Assembly (NCBI RefSeq): GCF_002005465.1 | Contig: NZ_CP014691.1 | Coordinates: 1,674,001-1,738,000 of the forward strand | Direction: 5' to 3' | Source: Neoasaia chiangmaiensis | GTDB taxonomy: Bacteria > Pseudomonadota > Alphaproteobacteria > Acetobacterales > Acetobacteraceae | DNA: 64,000 nt | Position numbers and translations under genes: made by a program | Notes under the pieces: model-generated | The model's database searches: none | The model's input: only the letters and a program-made list of their open reading frames with translations | What the model was told of the DNA's origin: nothing | In this document: positions 45,871 to 55,517 of the stretch, in pieces | Layout: the number at the start of each line of letters is the position of its first letter | Numbering within the stretch: position 1 is the first letter of the stretch

Positions 45871-47553
45871 TCATGGCGGCGCGGCGGCATCCGCGGTCGG
45901 TGGTGCATCGCGCCATTGCGAGGTCCGCAGGTCGAACGCGCAGACATGCGTCAGACGATGTTGCGCGATATCGTCCCGAACACGCGCCGGATAGGTGGGA
46001 TCGTCGTAGCCGAACAGATTCCAGCCGGGCGGCGAGAAGCTGTCGATCCCGTTGAGGGTCGGAATGCCCCGCATCTCCGCGATGAACATCGCGTCCACGT
46101 TATGGCTGTATTGTGAATCGAAGCCGGGTGGCATTTTCGGGTCGGGCCGCGCATTGACGGCATAGAAACTGCGACAGTTTGCAGGCGCGGCCGGAATGGC
46201 GGCCAGCCGCGCATCCTCATGCGCCCGGACGAGCGAAAGCGGATTGTCGAGATTGATCTCCTCGATGACCAGAAAGACCAGCAGCGGCGCGACCGGCAGG
46301 AGGGTAAGCCGGCCACGCCGCGCCGACACCTGCCCGATGCGCATGATGGCCCTCATGGCCAGCAGCGTGACGGGAAACGTCAGGAACAGCTCGTAGCGAC
46401 AGATCACGCGCACGGCGGGTGCGGCCGGGACGACACGATAGAACAGGTGCCAGACCGGATGCCCGTGCAGCCGTGTCGTCGCCAGCCAGGAGACGAACGT
46501 CGCCAACGCCAGCGCGCGCCAGAAGACCGATCGCCGACCCGACCAGCAAAGAACCGCGCCAGCCACGCCGCAGGCCAGCAACCCCCACGGCATCCCCATG
46601 ATCTGTTCCGCATCCATCGAGAAATGCGTGCCCCAACGTTGCGACAGCCATAGGTCCCATCGGCCATAGAGCAGATTGCCCGGCCCCACGTTCAGCAGGC
46701 CGGTCAGGGCCGGGAGATAACGCGAGACCTCATGAAAATCGTGCATGCCGGTGCGTCGGGCAGCGGGCCAGTAAACATGCAGGAACGGCAGGAGACCGAT
46801 CGCGAAGATCGCCCCGGCGAGCCCCATGGGCCGCCACGATCGCCGCATCCACGCCCGGGCGCGATGCCGTTCCGCTGGGGTGGCGAGCAACGCCAGGAAC
46901 AACAACAGGAAAGCCGCGCCATAGGCGAAAAACCACGCCGTGTAGAACGCCGTCATCATCCATGCGGCATAAAAGACCGCAACGAGCGCGCCATATCCTG
47001 CCGCGCGCCCGGGCCGGTGCGGCGCGTTCCCGATGGCGATGCCGATCCAGAATGCCAGCAGGGGCGCGAAGCCCACGGAGAAAAGCTGCGCGTGATAGGC
47101 ATTGGCGTAGCTGGCATTCGCGATGGTGAAGATCAGCGCGAACACCGCCGCGACCGGCATGGAGGCGCCAGCGAAACGGCGCGCGAACAGCACGAAGCCG
47201 AGAAAGCCCACGGCCTTGACGCCCATGTTGGTCAGGTCCGACGCCACGAACGCGTCCGCGCCGATGACGCGGAAAAAACCATAGGCCAGACCGTAGAGAA
47301 GATAGCCGTCGTTATATCCGACCGTATCCGGATTGGGAAAATACCAGAGGGTCCGGTCCCACGGACTGACGCCCCGCAGCACGTTGTGCCAGTGCTCCAG
47401 ATGGGCGATCTCGATCAGCCCATCGATCCGGTCGCCGAAAACCCGCGCGAAAGCGCTTCGCAGCTGCTGCCGGAAGAAGATGACGAGCGCGAACAGGCCC
47501 GCCGACACGAACCACATCACGTCCGAACGGGTTCGGAAAAGCCATTGCCGCAT
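45871..47553 (-). CDS. Large polytopic membrane protein, GT-C glycosyltransferase-like
   Basis: A 560-residue protein with about 10-12 hydrophobic helices and a C-terminal soluble domain of about 130 residues. The N-terminal loop R-I-D-G-L-I-E-I-A-H-L-E-H-W between the first two helices has the acidic residues expected of a GT-C fold, and a Y-F-P-N-P-D-T-V-G-Y-N-D-G-Y segment follows. This pattern occurs in membrane proteins of unknown sugar transfer role. No glycan gene is adjacent. It is divergent from the D-aminopeptidase-like gene. Confidence 0.7.
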   Translation of the reverse strand: MRQWLFRTRSDVMWFVSAGLFALVIFFRQQLRSAFARVFGDRIDGLIEIAHLEHWHNVLRGVSPWDRTLWYFPNPDTVGYNDGYLLYGLAYGFFRVIGADAFVASDLTNMGVKAVGFLGFVLFARRFAGASMPVAAVFALIFTIANASYANAYHAQLFSVGFAPLLAFWIGIAIGNAPHRPGRAAGYGALVAVFYAAWMMTAFYTAWFFAYGAAFLLLFLALLATPAERHRARAWMRRSWRPMGLAGAIFAIGLLPFLHVYWPAARRTGMHDFHEVSRYLPALTGLLNVGPGNLLYGRWDLWLSQRWGTHFSMDAEQIMGMPWGLLACGVAGAVLCWSGRRSVFWRALALATFVSWLATTRLHGHPVWHLFYRVVPAAPAVRVICRYELFLTFPVTLLAMRAIMRIGQVSARRGRLTLLPVAPLLVFLVIEEINLDNPLSLVRAHEDARLAAIPAAPANCRSFYAVNARPDPKMPPGFDSQYSHNVDAMFIAEMRGIPTLNGIDSFSPPGWNLFGYDDPTYPARVRDDIAQHRLTHVCAFDLRTSQWRDAPPTADAAAPP

Positions 47554-47637
47554 GGCAAGGCTCTGTCAGGCCGTGGAATTTTTGTAAAGATGGGGGTTCG
47601 AGACACCGTGAAACGACCGGCGAGGAGTCCCTGCCCC

Positions 47638-49197
47638 ATGACGACCCAGCACATTGAAGAAACGCTTTCGGCGTTGCCCCGCCGCTATCCCGGTCCGGGC
47701 GGCGGCGCGGCGATCGTCAGGGATGGGCAGGTGCTGGCGCGCCATAGCTGGGGCTTCGCCAATGCCGAAACACGGCGACCGTTCACACCCGCCACGCTGT
47801 TCCGCATGTGCTCCATCACCAAGCAGTTCGCCTGCGCGCTGCTGCTGGACGCGTTCCCCGACCCGACCGTTCTGGACCGCGATGTCGCGGCACGCCTACC
47901 GAACCTGACGGAAGCGCCGCCGGGCATGTTGCACCTCGCGCATAACCAGTCCGGCCTGCGCGATTACTGGGCCGTGGCGATGCTGCACGGCGCGCCGGTG
48001 GAATCCGTCTTCGGCGATGTCGAGGCGGAAAAGGTCATCCGTGGTACGCGCAGCCTGCATTTCCGGCCCGGCACGGCCTATTCCTATGTGAACCAGAATT
48101 TCCGCCTGATCTCCGATATCGTGCAGGACCGTCTGGGGCGCTCCTTCGCGGAACTGTTGCAGGAGCGGATATTCGATCGCCACGGGATGCGTCGCGCCTT
48201 CCTGGCCGCCGATACGCGCGCCATGCCGGATGGCACGACGGGTTATGAGGGCAGCGAGGCGACAGGCTATCGCGCCGCCGAGAACAACATCTTCTGGACA
48301 GGCGATGCCGGGCTGGGCGCGAGTCTTGATGACATGATCGCCTGGGAGCAGGCGATCGACGCGCAACGTGACGATCCGGAGGGTTTCTACAACCGGATGA
48401 GCGCACCGGTGGCTTTCGCCGATGGCGCACCCGCGCGCTACGGCTTCGGCCTGGCACGTTCCATGCCCTTCGGCCGCGCCGCCACGGGGCATGGCGGCGC
48501 GCTGCGCGGCTGGCGCAGTCACCGGCTGCACATCGCCTCCGCACGCCTGTCGGTGGTGGTGATGTTCAATCACATGTCCGACGCGCAGGGCGCCGCGCTG
48601 GAACTCGCCGCCGCCGCGCTCGGGGAGGCTGGTCCGCCCGCGCCGGTCCATGGCGAAAGCCGCCTGCCGGGCATCTGGTTCGAGCCGGAGACGGGCCTTG
48701 CCGTGCCCATCGACGAGGCGGCGAGCCGTCTGCGCATGCGCTACGCCTATCCGCCGGAAATGCTCGACCGGACATCCGCTGAGACGGCGGGCCGGGATGC
48801 GACGCGCCTGAAGCTCGATGGCCGCGACGACACCCTGACGATGGCGCGCCCGCAGGAAAACCGCGTCACCACCCTGCAACGCCGCACGCCTGGCGAGGGG
48901 CGGCACGACGTGGCCGGGCGTTACCGTTGCGATGAACTCGACGCGGAACTGACGGTCATTAACGCCGGTGGCAGCCTGTACGGCGGCTTCTCCGGCATGC
49001 TCGGAATCGGGCGAATGGAGCGCCTGCAACCGCTGGCGGAGGATCTCTGGCTCCTGCCCTGCCTGCGCGCGCTGGATCACTCGCCGCCGGGGCACTGGAC
49101 CCTCGCTTTCGCGCGCGATGAGAACGGCGTCGTCATCCAAACGCGCGTTGGCTGCTGGCTGGCGCGCGATCTTTCGTATCGCCGCCTGCCTGATTGA
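47638..49197 (+). CDS. dap: Serine hydrolase, D-aminopeptidase-like (family S12)
   Basis: A 519-residue penicillin-recognising hydrolase. S-I-T-K gives the nucleophile serine (residue 59) and lysine (62), Y-V-N is the second motif, and H-G-G the third, as in Brucella/Ochrobactrum D-aminopeptidase (520 residues, Ser62-Lys65). The C-terminal half forms two beta-barrel-like domains, also as in that enzyme. It would release N-terminal D-amino acids from peptides. There is no signal peptide, so the site is cytosolic. GAGGAG precedes the ATG by 10 bases. A much longer open frame upstream is a shadow of the opposing gene. Confidence 0.85.
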   Translation: MTTQHIEETLSALPRRYPGPGGGAAIVRDGQVLARHSWGFANAETRRPFTPATLFRMCSITKQFACALLLDAFPDPTVLDRDVAARLPNLTEAPPGMLHLAHNQSGLRDYWAVAMLHGAPVESVFGDVEAEKVIRGTRSLHFRPGTAYSYVNQNFRLISDIVQDRLGRSFAELLQERIFDRHGMRRAFLAADTRAMPDGTTGYEGSEATGYRAAENNIFWTGDAGLGASLDDMIAWEQAIDAQRDDPEGFYNRMSAPVAFADGAPARYGFGLARSMPFGRAATGHGGALRGWRSHRLHIASARLSVVVMFNHMSDAQGAALELAAAALGEAGPPAPVHGESRLPGIWFEPETGLAVPIDEAASRLRMRYAYPPEMLDRTSAETAGRDATRLKLDGRDDTLTMARPQENRVTTLQRRTPGEGRHDVAGRYRCDELDAELTVINAGGSLYGGFSGMLGIGRMERLQPLAEDLWLLPCLRALDHSPPGHWTLAFARDENGVVIQTRVGCWLARDLSYRRLPD

Positions 49198-49334
49198 TTT
49201 GACGGCATCCCTGTAAATTTCGCATCATGGTGCGGTGAAACGTTGCTCACCCGCCCTGACGGTCGTTTCGGTCGACAGGTGCGGGTTGTCGTCGTTTCAT
49301 GATCGCAATTCTCTGACCGGGCCTGAACAACGCC

Positions 49335-50540
49335 ATGATTTCCGCTTTGATGCCGACCTTCAACCGTGCCGACCTCGCTTTCGAGCGTGGCGAAGGCGCA
49401 TGGCTGATGACGGCGGACGGGCGACGATTCCTGGATTTCGGCGCGGGCATCGCGGTCTCCTCGCTGGGCCACGGACACCCCAGGCTGGTGAACGCCATCG
49501 CCGAACAGGCGGCGCGGGTGATGCACGTCTCCAATCTGTATCGTATCCCGCAGGCCGAGGCGCTGGCGCGGAAGCTGGTGGACAATTCGTTCGCCGACAG
49601 CGTGTTCTTCTGCAATTCCGGCGCCGAGGCCAATGAAGGCATGGTCAAGATGATCCGCCGGGACCAGGCCCGGCGCGGCCATCCCGAACGCACGCGGATC
49701 ATCTGCTGCGACGGCGCCTTCCACGGTCGCACGCTGGCGATGCTGGCAGCCACCGGCAACCCCGCCTATCTCGACGGGTTCGGCGAGCCGGTGGCGGGCT
49801 TCGACCATGTGCCGTTCAACAACCTCAACAGACTGCGCGACGCCATCACGCCGGAGACGGCAGGCATCATGATCGAGCCCATTCAGGGCGAGAGCGGCAT
49901 CAAGCAGGCCGACCCGCATTTCATGCGCGGCCTGCGCCAGGCCTGTGACGAGATGGGGCTGGTCCTGGCGTTCGACGAGGTGCAGACCGGCATGGGCCGC
50001 ACCGGCAAGCTGTTCGCGCATGAGTGGTATGACGTGAAGCCCGACATCATCTCGGTCGCCAAGGGAATCGGCGGCGGCTTCCCGCTCGGCGCCATCCTGG
50101 CGACGGAGGAAGTGGCCTCGCACATGACGCCGGGCTCCCACGGCACGACCTTCGGCGGCAATCCGCTGGCCTGCGCGGCGGGCAATGTGGTGATGGACGA
50201 ACTGATGGCGCCGGGATTCCTGGCGCATGTCCGCAAGGTGGGCGATGCGCTCGGCGCGATGCTCGACGGGCTGGTGGTCGAATGGCCGGAGATTTTCGAA
50301 CAGGCACGCGGACGCGGCCTGATGCGCGGCCTGCGCTGCCGCCCGCCGGTCGCGACGGTGCTGAACGCCGCCATGCACGAGGGCCTGCTCTGCGTAACGG
50401 CGGGCGATAACGTCCTGCGCCTCGTCCCGCCTCTGGTGGTGACCGAAGAGGATTGCCGCACCGCCTGCGCGCGGCTGGCGCGCGCGGCAAAGGCCATGCT
50501 CGCGCATGAGAAAACCAATGCACGCACGGTGACGGCATGA
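49335..50540 (+). CDS. argD: Acetylornithine/succinyldiaminopimelate aminotransferase
   Basis: Transfers an amino group in arginine (and possibly lysine) synthesis using PLP. The 401-residue class III aminotransferase has C-N-S-G-A-E-A-N-E near residue 95, F-H-G-R-T near 133, and the PLP lysine in I-S-V-A-K-G-I-G-G-G-F-P-L-G. argF begins at its stop codon (four-base overlap), so the two are coupled. The start could also be the ATG five codons downstream (49350). Confidence 0.95.
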   Translation: MISALMPTFNRADLAFERGEGAWLMTADGRRFLDFGAGIAVSSLGHGHPRLVNAIAEQAARVMHVSNLYRIPQAEALARKLVDNSFADSVFFCNSGAEANEGMVKMIRRDQARRGHPERTRIICCDGAFHGRTLAMLAATGNPAYLDGFGEPVAGFDHVPFNNLNRLRDAITPETAGIMIEPIQGESGIKQADPHFMRGLRQACDEMGLVLAFDEVQTGMGRTGKLFAHEWYDVKPDIISVAKGIGGGFPLGAILATEEVASHMTPGSHGTTFGGNPLACAAGNVVMDELMAPGFLAHVRKVGDALGAMLDGLVVEWPEIFEQARGRGLMRGLRCRPPVATVLNAAMHEGLLCVTAGDNVLRLVPPLVVTEEDCRTACARLARAAKAMLAHEKTNARTVTA

Positions 50541-51526
50541 GCGCGGCTCTCCCCCTGAATCTCGAGACGCCGATCCGGCATTTCCTCGAACTGCGCGATC
50601 TGGATGCCGCCACGCTGCGCGCCATCGTGGACGTGGCCGCCGGTGTGAAACGGATGCAACGCGGTCGCCAGCGCCCCCTGCATCCAGCGCAACCGCTGGC
50701 GGGGCGCACGCTGGGCCTGATGCTCTCGAAGCCTTCGACACGCACGCGCCTGTCCTTCGAGGTCGGCATGCGCCAGCTCGGCGGCGACGTGGCCGTCCTG
50801 TCGCCCAACGACATGCAGATCGGGCGTGGCGAGAGCCTCCCCGACACGGCGCGCGTGCTGTCGCGCTTTCTCGACGTGCTGGTCCTGCGCACCGGGAACG
50901 CCGCCAACCTCCGGCAACTCGCGGCGTGGAGCACGATCCCCGTCATCAACGGCCTGACGCCGCATTCGCATCCGGTGCAGATCCTGGCCGACATCATGAC
51001 GTTCGAGGAGCATCGCGGGCCGGTGGGCGGCAAACGCTGGGCATGGATCGGCGACGGCAACAACGTCGCGACCTCGCTCATCGAGGCTGCCGCGCGCTTC
51101 GGCTTCTCCCTTACGCTGGCAACGCCCCTGAGCATGTCGCCCGATCCCGAAGTCGTCGGTTGGGCACGCGCGCAAGGCGCGGATGTCGCGGTCACGCAGA
51201 ACCCGCATGAAGCCGTGCGCGGCGCCGATTGCGTGCTGACCGACACCTGGACCAGCATGTCGGACGAGGAATCCGTTATTCGGCTCGAAACGCTCCGCCC
51301 ATTCCAGGTCAATGCCGCGCTGATGGCCGAAGCCGCGCCGAACGCCCTTTTCATGCACTGCCTGCCTGCCCATATCGGGGAGGAAGTCACACAGGATGTC
51401 TTCGACAGTCCCGCTTCCGTCGTCTTCGATGAAGCGGAAAACCGTCTGCATGCCCAGAAGGGGTTGCTGCTTTGGGTGCTTGGCGGTGCGAACTGGCGCG
51501 CGGCCGGACAGGAACCATCGCCGTGA
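50537..51526 (+). CDS. argF: Ornithine carbamoyltransferase
   Basis: Makes citrulline from ornithine and carbamoyl phosphate. The 329-residue protein shows the carbamoyl phosphate loop S-K-P-S-T-R-T-R near residue 64, H-S-H-P-V-Q-I-L-A-D as the ornithine-domain hinge (normally H-P-x-Q), the W-I-G-D-G-N-N-V-A-T-S segment, and H-C-L-P-A-H near 276. It starts inside the argD stop and precedes hslO by 45 bases, the usual alphaproteobacterial order. Confidence 0.96.
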   Translation: MSAALPLNLETPIRHFLELRDLDAATLRAIVDVAAGVKRMQRGRQRPLHPAQPLAGRTLGLMLSKPSTRTRLSFEVGMRQLGGDVAVLSPNDMQIGRGESLPDTARVLSRFLDVLVLRTGNAANLRQLAAWSTIPVINGLTPHSHPVQILADIMTFEEHRGPVGGKRWAWIGDGNNVATSLIEAAARFGFSLTLATPLSMSPDPEVVGWARAQGADVAVTQNPHEAVRGADCVLTDTWTSMSDEESVIRLETLRPFQVNAALMAEAAPNALFMHCLPAHIGEEVTQDVFDSPASVVFDEAENRLHAQKGLLLWVLGGANWRAAGQEPSP

Positions 51527-51571
51527 ACCGCCGTTTCGGCTGACCGGCAGACCAACGATACGCAAGGTTCG

Positions 51572-52510
51572 ATGATCGACACACCGGCTTTCCTTGATTC
51601 GCAACGCCCCGACGTGCCCAATCTGGTCGTCCCTCGCGGTGTCACACCTTTCTATCTGGAAGGCAGACCCGTGCGCGGCCGGCTGGTGCGCCTCGGCGCG
51701 CTTGCCGACCTCTTGCTGTGCCGCCGGGAAAATCCGGACGGCGCGCTCGCGTTGGGTGGGCAGGCGCTCGCGCTCGTCGCGGGCCTCAGCACCGCGCTGA
51801 AATTCCAGGGATCGTTCTCGCTACAGATCAAGGGCGATGGTCCCGTCTCCCTCCTCGCCACGGACTGCACCGATACGGGCGATCTGCGCCTCTATATCCG
51901 CGCCGACTCCGATACGGCGGAAACCGCCGCGCCTGCCCTTCTCGGTGAGGGTTATTTCGCGTTCACCGTGGATCAGGGACCGGATACCGACCGGCATCAG
52001 GGCATCGTCGCCATCGAAGGGCAGGACCTGTCCGAGATGGCGATGCATTACTTCGCCACCAGCGAACAGCATGATTGCTGGGTAAGGCTCTTCTGCGCCC
52101 ATACGCCGGAGGGCTGGCAGGCGGGCGCGCTGATCCTGGAACGAATCGCCGCCGATGGCGGTATCGACGGCGGAGAGCCGAGCACGGAGAACGACGACGC
52201 CTGGGAGACGGCCTGCGTCCTGGCCGACACGTTGACGGAAGGGGAGATTCTTGACCCCGTGCTGGATTCCGGCACGCTGCTCCATCGTCTTTTCGGCACG
52301 ATGGATGTCCAGATCGATCGGCCGCGCGCGCTCGCCTATGGCTGCCGTTGCTCGCGCGCCAAGCTGTCGGGCATCCTCGATACCTTCTCCGGCGAAGATC
52401 TCGATCACATGGCGATTGACGGCACCATCGTCATGAATTGCGAATTCTGCAATATCGACTTCCGCTTCGCGCGGGATGAGGTCGGCGACCGACCCGACGA
52501 CACAGCCTGA
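51572..52510 (+). CDS. hslO: Redox-regulated molecular chaperone Hsp33
   Basis: Hsp33 becomes an active holdase when oxidants form disulfides at its zinc site. The 312-residue protein ends in a zinc domain: Y-G-C-R-C-S near residue 257 (C-x-C) and N-C-E-F-C-N near residue 290 (C-x-x-C). Both halves of the zinc switch are intact. The next gene starts 14 bases after its stop. Confidence 0.94.
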   Translation: MIDTPAFLDSQRPDVPNLVVPRGVTPFYLEGRPVRGRLVRLGALADLLLCRRENPDGALALGGQALALVAGLSTALKFQGSFSLQIKGDGPVSLLATDCTDTGDLRLYIRADSDTAETAAPALLGEGYFAFTVDQGPDTDRHQGIVAIEGQDLSEMAMHYFATSEQHDCWVRLFCAHTPEGWQAGALILERIAADGGIDGGEPSTENDDAWETACVLADTLTEGEILDPVLDSGTLLHRLFGTMDVQIDRPRALAYGCRCSRAKLSGILDTFSGEDLDHMAIDGTIVMNCEFCNIDFRFARDEVGDRPDDTA

Positions 52511-52523
52511 GAGCCAGCATCGC

Positions 52524-53588
52524 ATGACTGACCAGCCCGTATCGACGCGCGTTCCCGAAGGAAGGTGGGACCTCCTGGAAGGCGTCACGCTCGACGGCCG
52601 ACCAGTCACGACGCTTTACGACCGCTGGATGCCGGTCTCCTCCGTGCCCCTGTCGCGGGACGTGACATGCGTATTGCTCCGCGACGCGGATTCGGATCGC
52701 CTGTCGCTCTGGTATCTCGATGCCGGTCGCGCCTATCTCGGTCCGCATATCGAGGCACTGAACCGCATCAGCGCCGACGACGTCCTGGCGCCCGTCGCCC
52801 CGGCCCTGGCGGAACTGGCGCAATACAGCCTCGCCGGCAGGCCGCAGACGCCGATCGCGCCCGTACCCCCGATGCCCGCGCTGCTGGCGGAGCAACTGGC
52901 CGGCGCATGGGCCGTGCGCAACCTGCATGCGGTGTCCATCGTGCCGATCAGCCGGGCGGAAGCGGACGGCACGCTTTCCGGCCCCGGCGGACTGGTACTG
53001 GACGACCGCAACATGCGGCGCCTGCTGGACTCCCGTGTCGGAGAGGGACCGCTGGTCGTGGCATCGCCGTTCGATGCCGCGCCGCTCCGGGCCCAGACAA
53101 TCATCGAGACCGCCGGCCTGACGATCCATCGCTTCTATGCCGCGGATCAGGACGCCGCCTTCTATCTGATCTGGCCGGTCAGCCGGACGGATGACCAGAA
53201 ACCGGCCTTCTACTGTCCCCGCGCCCAGTTGATCGTCTCCGACCAGCCACAGGCGGGCCTGCTGCCGGGCCGGATTCTGGCCTGGTATCTGATGCATCCC
53301 GACCACGTGCGCGACATCGAGGAAGCGACGGATTTCCAGGCAACGGATTACGGGCTGGGCCGCGCTTCCGGACTGATGGACATATCCGACGCGCCCGAAA
53401 CGCCGGAGGTCCCCGTCCAGGCAGTGCGCTCTCAGTCCGAGGCATGGTCGTTCCTTGCGGCCTCGGCCGCGGGAAAACCCGCCCGCCTGCCGGACGATCC
53501 GCCGCCACGGCAGGAGAAGACAGGGGAGACGACCGCCGCGCCGTCTGGACTTTTCAAACGTCTTCGCGCCTTCATGAAACGCGACTAG
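52524..53588 (+). CDS. Uncharacterised protein
   Basis: A 354-residue protein without signal peptide or membrane helix. I do not recognise it. The body is balanced and globular, with W-x-L-L-E-G-V-T-L-D-G-R-P-V near the start; the last 45 residues are Pro/Ala/Lys-rich and end in a basic amphipathic stretch that may touch membrane or nucleic acid. It lies immediately downstream of hslO and upstream of a lipoprotein gene, on the same strand, and may be part of the same transcript. Confidence 0.72.
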   Translation: MTDQPVSTRVPEGRWDLLEGVTLDGRPVTTLYDRWMPVSSVPLSRDVTCVLLRDADSDRLSLWYLDAGRAYLGPHIEALNRISADDVLAPVAPALAELAQYSLAGRPQTPIAPVPPMPALLAEQLAGAWAVRNLHAVSIVPISRAEADGTLSGPGGLVLDDRNMRRLLDSRVGEGPLVVASPFDAAPLRAQTIIETAGLTIHRFYAADQDAAFYLIWPVSRTDDQKPAFYCPRAQLIVSDQPQAGLLPGRILAWYLMHPDHVRDIEEATDFQATDYGLGRASGLMDISDAPETPEVPVQAVRSQSEAWSFLAASAAGKPARLPDDPPPRQEKTGETTAAPSGLFKRLRAFMKRD

Positions 53589-53624
53589 TCACCGACGCCT
53601 GTCAGAGAGATGGAGAGAGAATCG

Positions 53625-54521
53625 ATGTGGAACATCTCGGGATGGCGGAAGGCCGCCGCTGCCTGCGCACTGGGCTTGCCGATCATGCTGACGGCCTGCG
53701 CCGGTGACGATTCGCCGCAGAATTTCCCGCCGCTGACCTACACCGCGCTTTCCCAGCTTCATCTGAACGTCGCCCATATCGATATCGTCGATCAGGCACC
53801 TGCCGGTTCCACGCCGGGCGACATCTCCGGCCGCGCACCCACGCCACCCGATCAGGCCCTTCAGGAAATGGCCCGCGACCGGCTGGTCGCCAGCGGTGAA
53901 GACGGCAACGCCACGTTCACCATCACCCGCGCCACCATCCTTCATGAACCCGGCGGCACGCTCCAGGGCGACATGGATGTGCATATCGACGTCCTGACAC
54001 CCAATGGCCAGCATTCCGGCTATGCACAGGCCCATGTCAGCCGGACGCTGAACCCCGGCGATCAGGACCCGGAGTCGCGCAGTGTGCTCTATTCCCTGAC
54101 CTCGCAGATGATGCAGGACATGAATGTCGAGCTGGAATACCAGATCAAGAAATCGCTGAGCGACTGGCTCGTCGATGCAGGCGGCGCTCCGCTCAACAAT
54201 GCGGTCCAGCAGCAAAGCCTGACCGGCGGGCCAGGCACCGCCCCCCCCACGCCACCCGCCAGCGATGCCGCCACCCTTGCACCGCCCGTGGATGCCGGGG
54301 TTTCCGGTACCGCCGTCGAGCAGGCCAATGCCCCGCAACCCGACAGCGGCACGCCGACGACCGCGACGCCAGCAGCCACGCCACCCACCACGCCACCGGC
54401 AGCGCCCTCACAACCGGATGCCATTTTCCCCACCGGCGGCGATGACGTAACACCCGTCGCGGCACCGCAGGTTCATTCGCCGAAAGCAGGCGTCCTTCAG
54501 CTTCCGCACAGCCGGAACTGA
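53625..54521 (+). CDS. Lipoprotein of unknown function with Pro/Ala/Thr-rich tail
   Basis: A 298-residue protein. The signal ends in a lipobox L-T-A-C at about residue 25, so it is a lipid-anchored periplasmic or outer-membrane protein. Residues 30-190 look folded; the last 100 are a Pro/Ala/Thr-rich linker. The start was set at the ATG at 53625, nine bases after GGAG; an ATG five codons upstream is too close to its AGAGAG. It follows the uncharacterised gene by 36 bases. Confidence 0.78.
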   Translation: MWNISGWRKAAAACALGLPIMLTACAGDDSPQNFPPLTYTALSQLHLNVAHIDIVDQAPAGSTPGDISGRAPTPPDQALQEMARDRLVASGEDGNATFTITRATILHEPGGTLQGDMDVHIDVLTPNGQHSGYAQAHVSRTLNPGDQDPESRSVLYSLTSQMMQDMNVELEYQIKKSLSDWLVDAGGAPLNNAVQQQSLTGGPGTAPPTPPASDAATLAPPVDAGVSGTAVEQANAPQPDSGTPTTATPAATPPTTPPAAPSQPDAIFPTGGDDVTPVAAPQVHSPKAGVLQLPHSRN

Positions 54522-54538
54522 CAATTTTTCACATAAAA

Positions 54539-54559
54539 GTGACAGAAATAGAATGTCAC
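54539..54559. promoter_or_regulatory. Inverted repeat GTGACA-N9-TGTCAC upstream of the dehydrogenase operon
   Basis: Six-base arms with a 9-base AT-rich spacer, just after the lipoprotein gene and about 250 bases before the dehydrogenase small-subunit start. The sequence around it is AT-rich. It could be an operator of the dehydrogenase operon or a weak 3' hairpin of the lipoprotein transcript. Confidence 0.4.
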
Positions 54560-54807
54560 ATTGAGAACTTTCCTCGAAAACCATTCCCATGCGCTTTTCG
54601 AGGCCATATTCTCGCGAATACAACAAACGCCGCAGAAATATTGTAATACATACGGTGTTGCAACAACTCCCCATTCGCCTGCTCCGACAAGACGTCTCTG
54701 GACGAATCCGCCAAATCTGGTCCACATGACCGCGTCTTCGGAACGGTTGCGTTCCATCTGCCTACCTGAAACGGTCGCATTGTCGATCAAGCTGTTTGGA
54801 GACCCGC

Positions 54808-55503
54808 TTGTCGCTTCAACCTCCTTCACGTCGAACCTTTGTCAAAGGTCTGCTCGGCACGACGTCATTCTGGCTGGTTGGCGGCCATCAGCACTGGGCC
54901 CATGCCCTCGCGGCCGGAACACAGGCGCCCTACACACCGCAATATTTCACCGATGCGGAATGGGCATTTCTGGAAGCCGCCTGCGAACGCATTTTCCCGC
55001 AGGACGAACACGGCCCCGGCGCGCATGCACTCGGCGTGCCCGAATTCATAGACCGGCAGATGGACACCCCCTACGGACGTGGCGAACTCTGGTACATGTC
55101 CGGCCCGTTCCAGGAAGGCCCCGCCAATCTCGGCTATCAATTATCCCTGCCGCCCCGCGATCTCTATCGCCAGGGCATCGCCGGCGCCAATGCCTATGCC
55201 CGGCAACAGCGCGGTCATGACTTCGCGGATCTGGAGAGCCAGGCGCAGGTCGAACTCCTGACCGCCTTCGAGGGCGGTGCGGTCCACTTCAATCAGCTCT
55301 CGGCGCGCACCTTCTTCGAGCAGTTGCGCAAGAACACCATGGAAGGCGCCTTCTCCGACCCGATCCACGGCGGCAACCGCGGCCTGGGCGGTTGGACGAT
55401 GCTCGGCTTCCCCGGCGCGCGCGCCGATTTCATGGACTGGGTCAATCAGGACGGCGCTGCCTATCCGTTCGGTGCGGTCTCCATCTCAGGCGAGACGGCG
55501 TAA
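54808..55503 (+). CDS. Membrane-bound dehydrogenase small subunit (gluconate 2-dehydrogenase subunit 3 family)
   Basis: This 231-residue subunit escorts the flavoprotein to the periplasm. It has a Tat signal: S-R-R-T-F-V-K-G at residues 7-14, the canonical S-R-R-x-F-x-K, and a hydrophobic core. The mature part has P-Q-Y-F-T-D-A-E-W-A-F-L-E-A-A-C-E-R-I-F-P near the start and W-x-M-L-G-F-P-G-A near the end, as in gluconate 2-dehydrogenase subunit 3. I placed the start at the TTG at 54808, 6 bases after GGAG; a TTG at 54796 is in frame too. It is the first gene of a three-gene operon. Confidence 0.9.
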   Translation: MSLQPPSRRTFVKGLLGTTSFWLVGGHQHWAHALAAGTQAPYTPQYFTDAEWAFLEAACERIFPQDEHGPGAHALGVPEFIDRQMDTPYGRGELWYMSGPFQEGPANLGYQLSLPPRDLYRQGIAGANAYARQQRGHDFADLESQAQVELLTAFEGGAVHFNQLSARTFFEQLRKNTMEGAFSDPIHGGNRGLGGWTMLGFPGARADFMDWVNQDGAAYPFGAVSISGETA

Positions 55504-55517
55504 GGAACAAGAAAAAA

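Noticed and set aside
54561-55220. 219-codon frame overlapping the dehydrogenase small subunit start
   Set aside because: It is out of frame with the Tat signal and family motifs, and its C-terminal part is Arg/Pro-rich shadow sequence.
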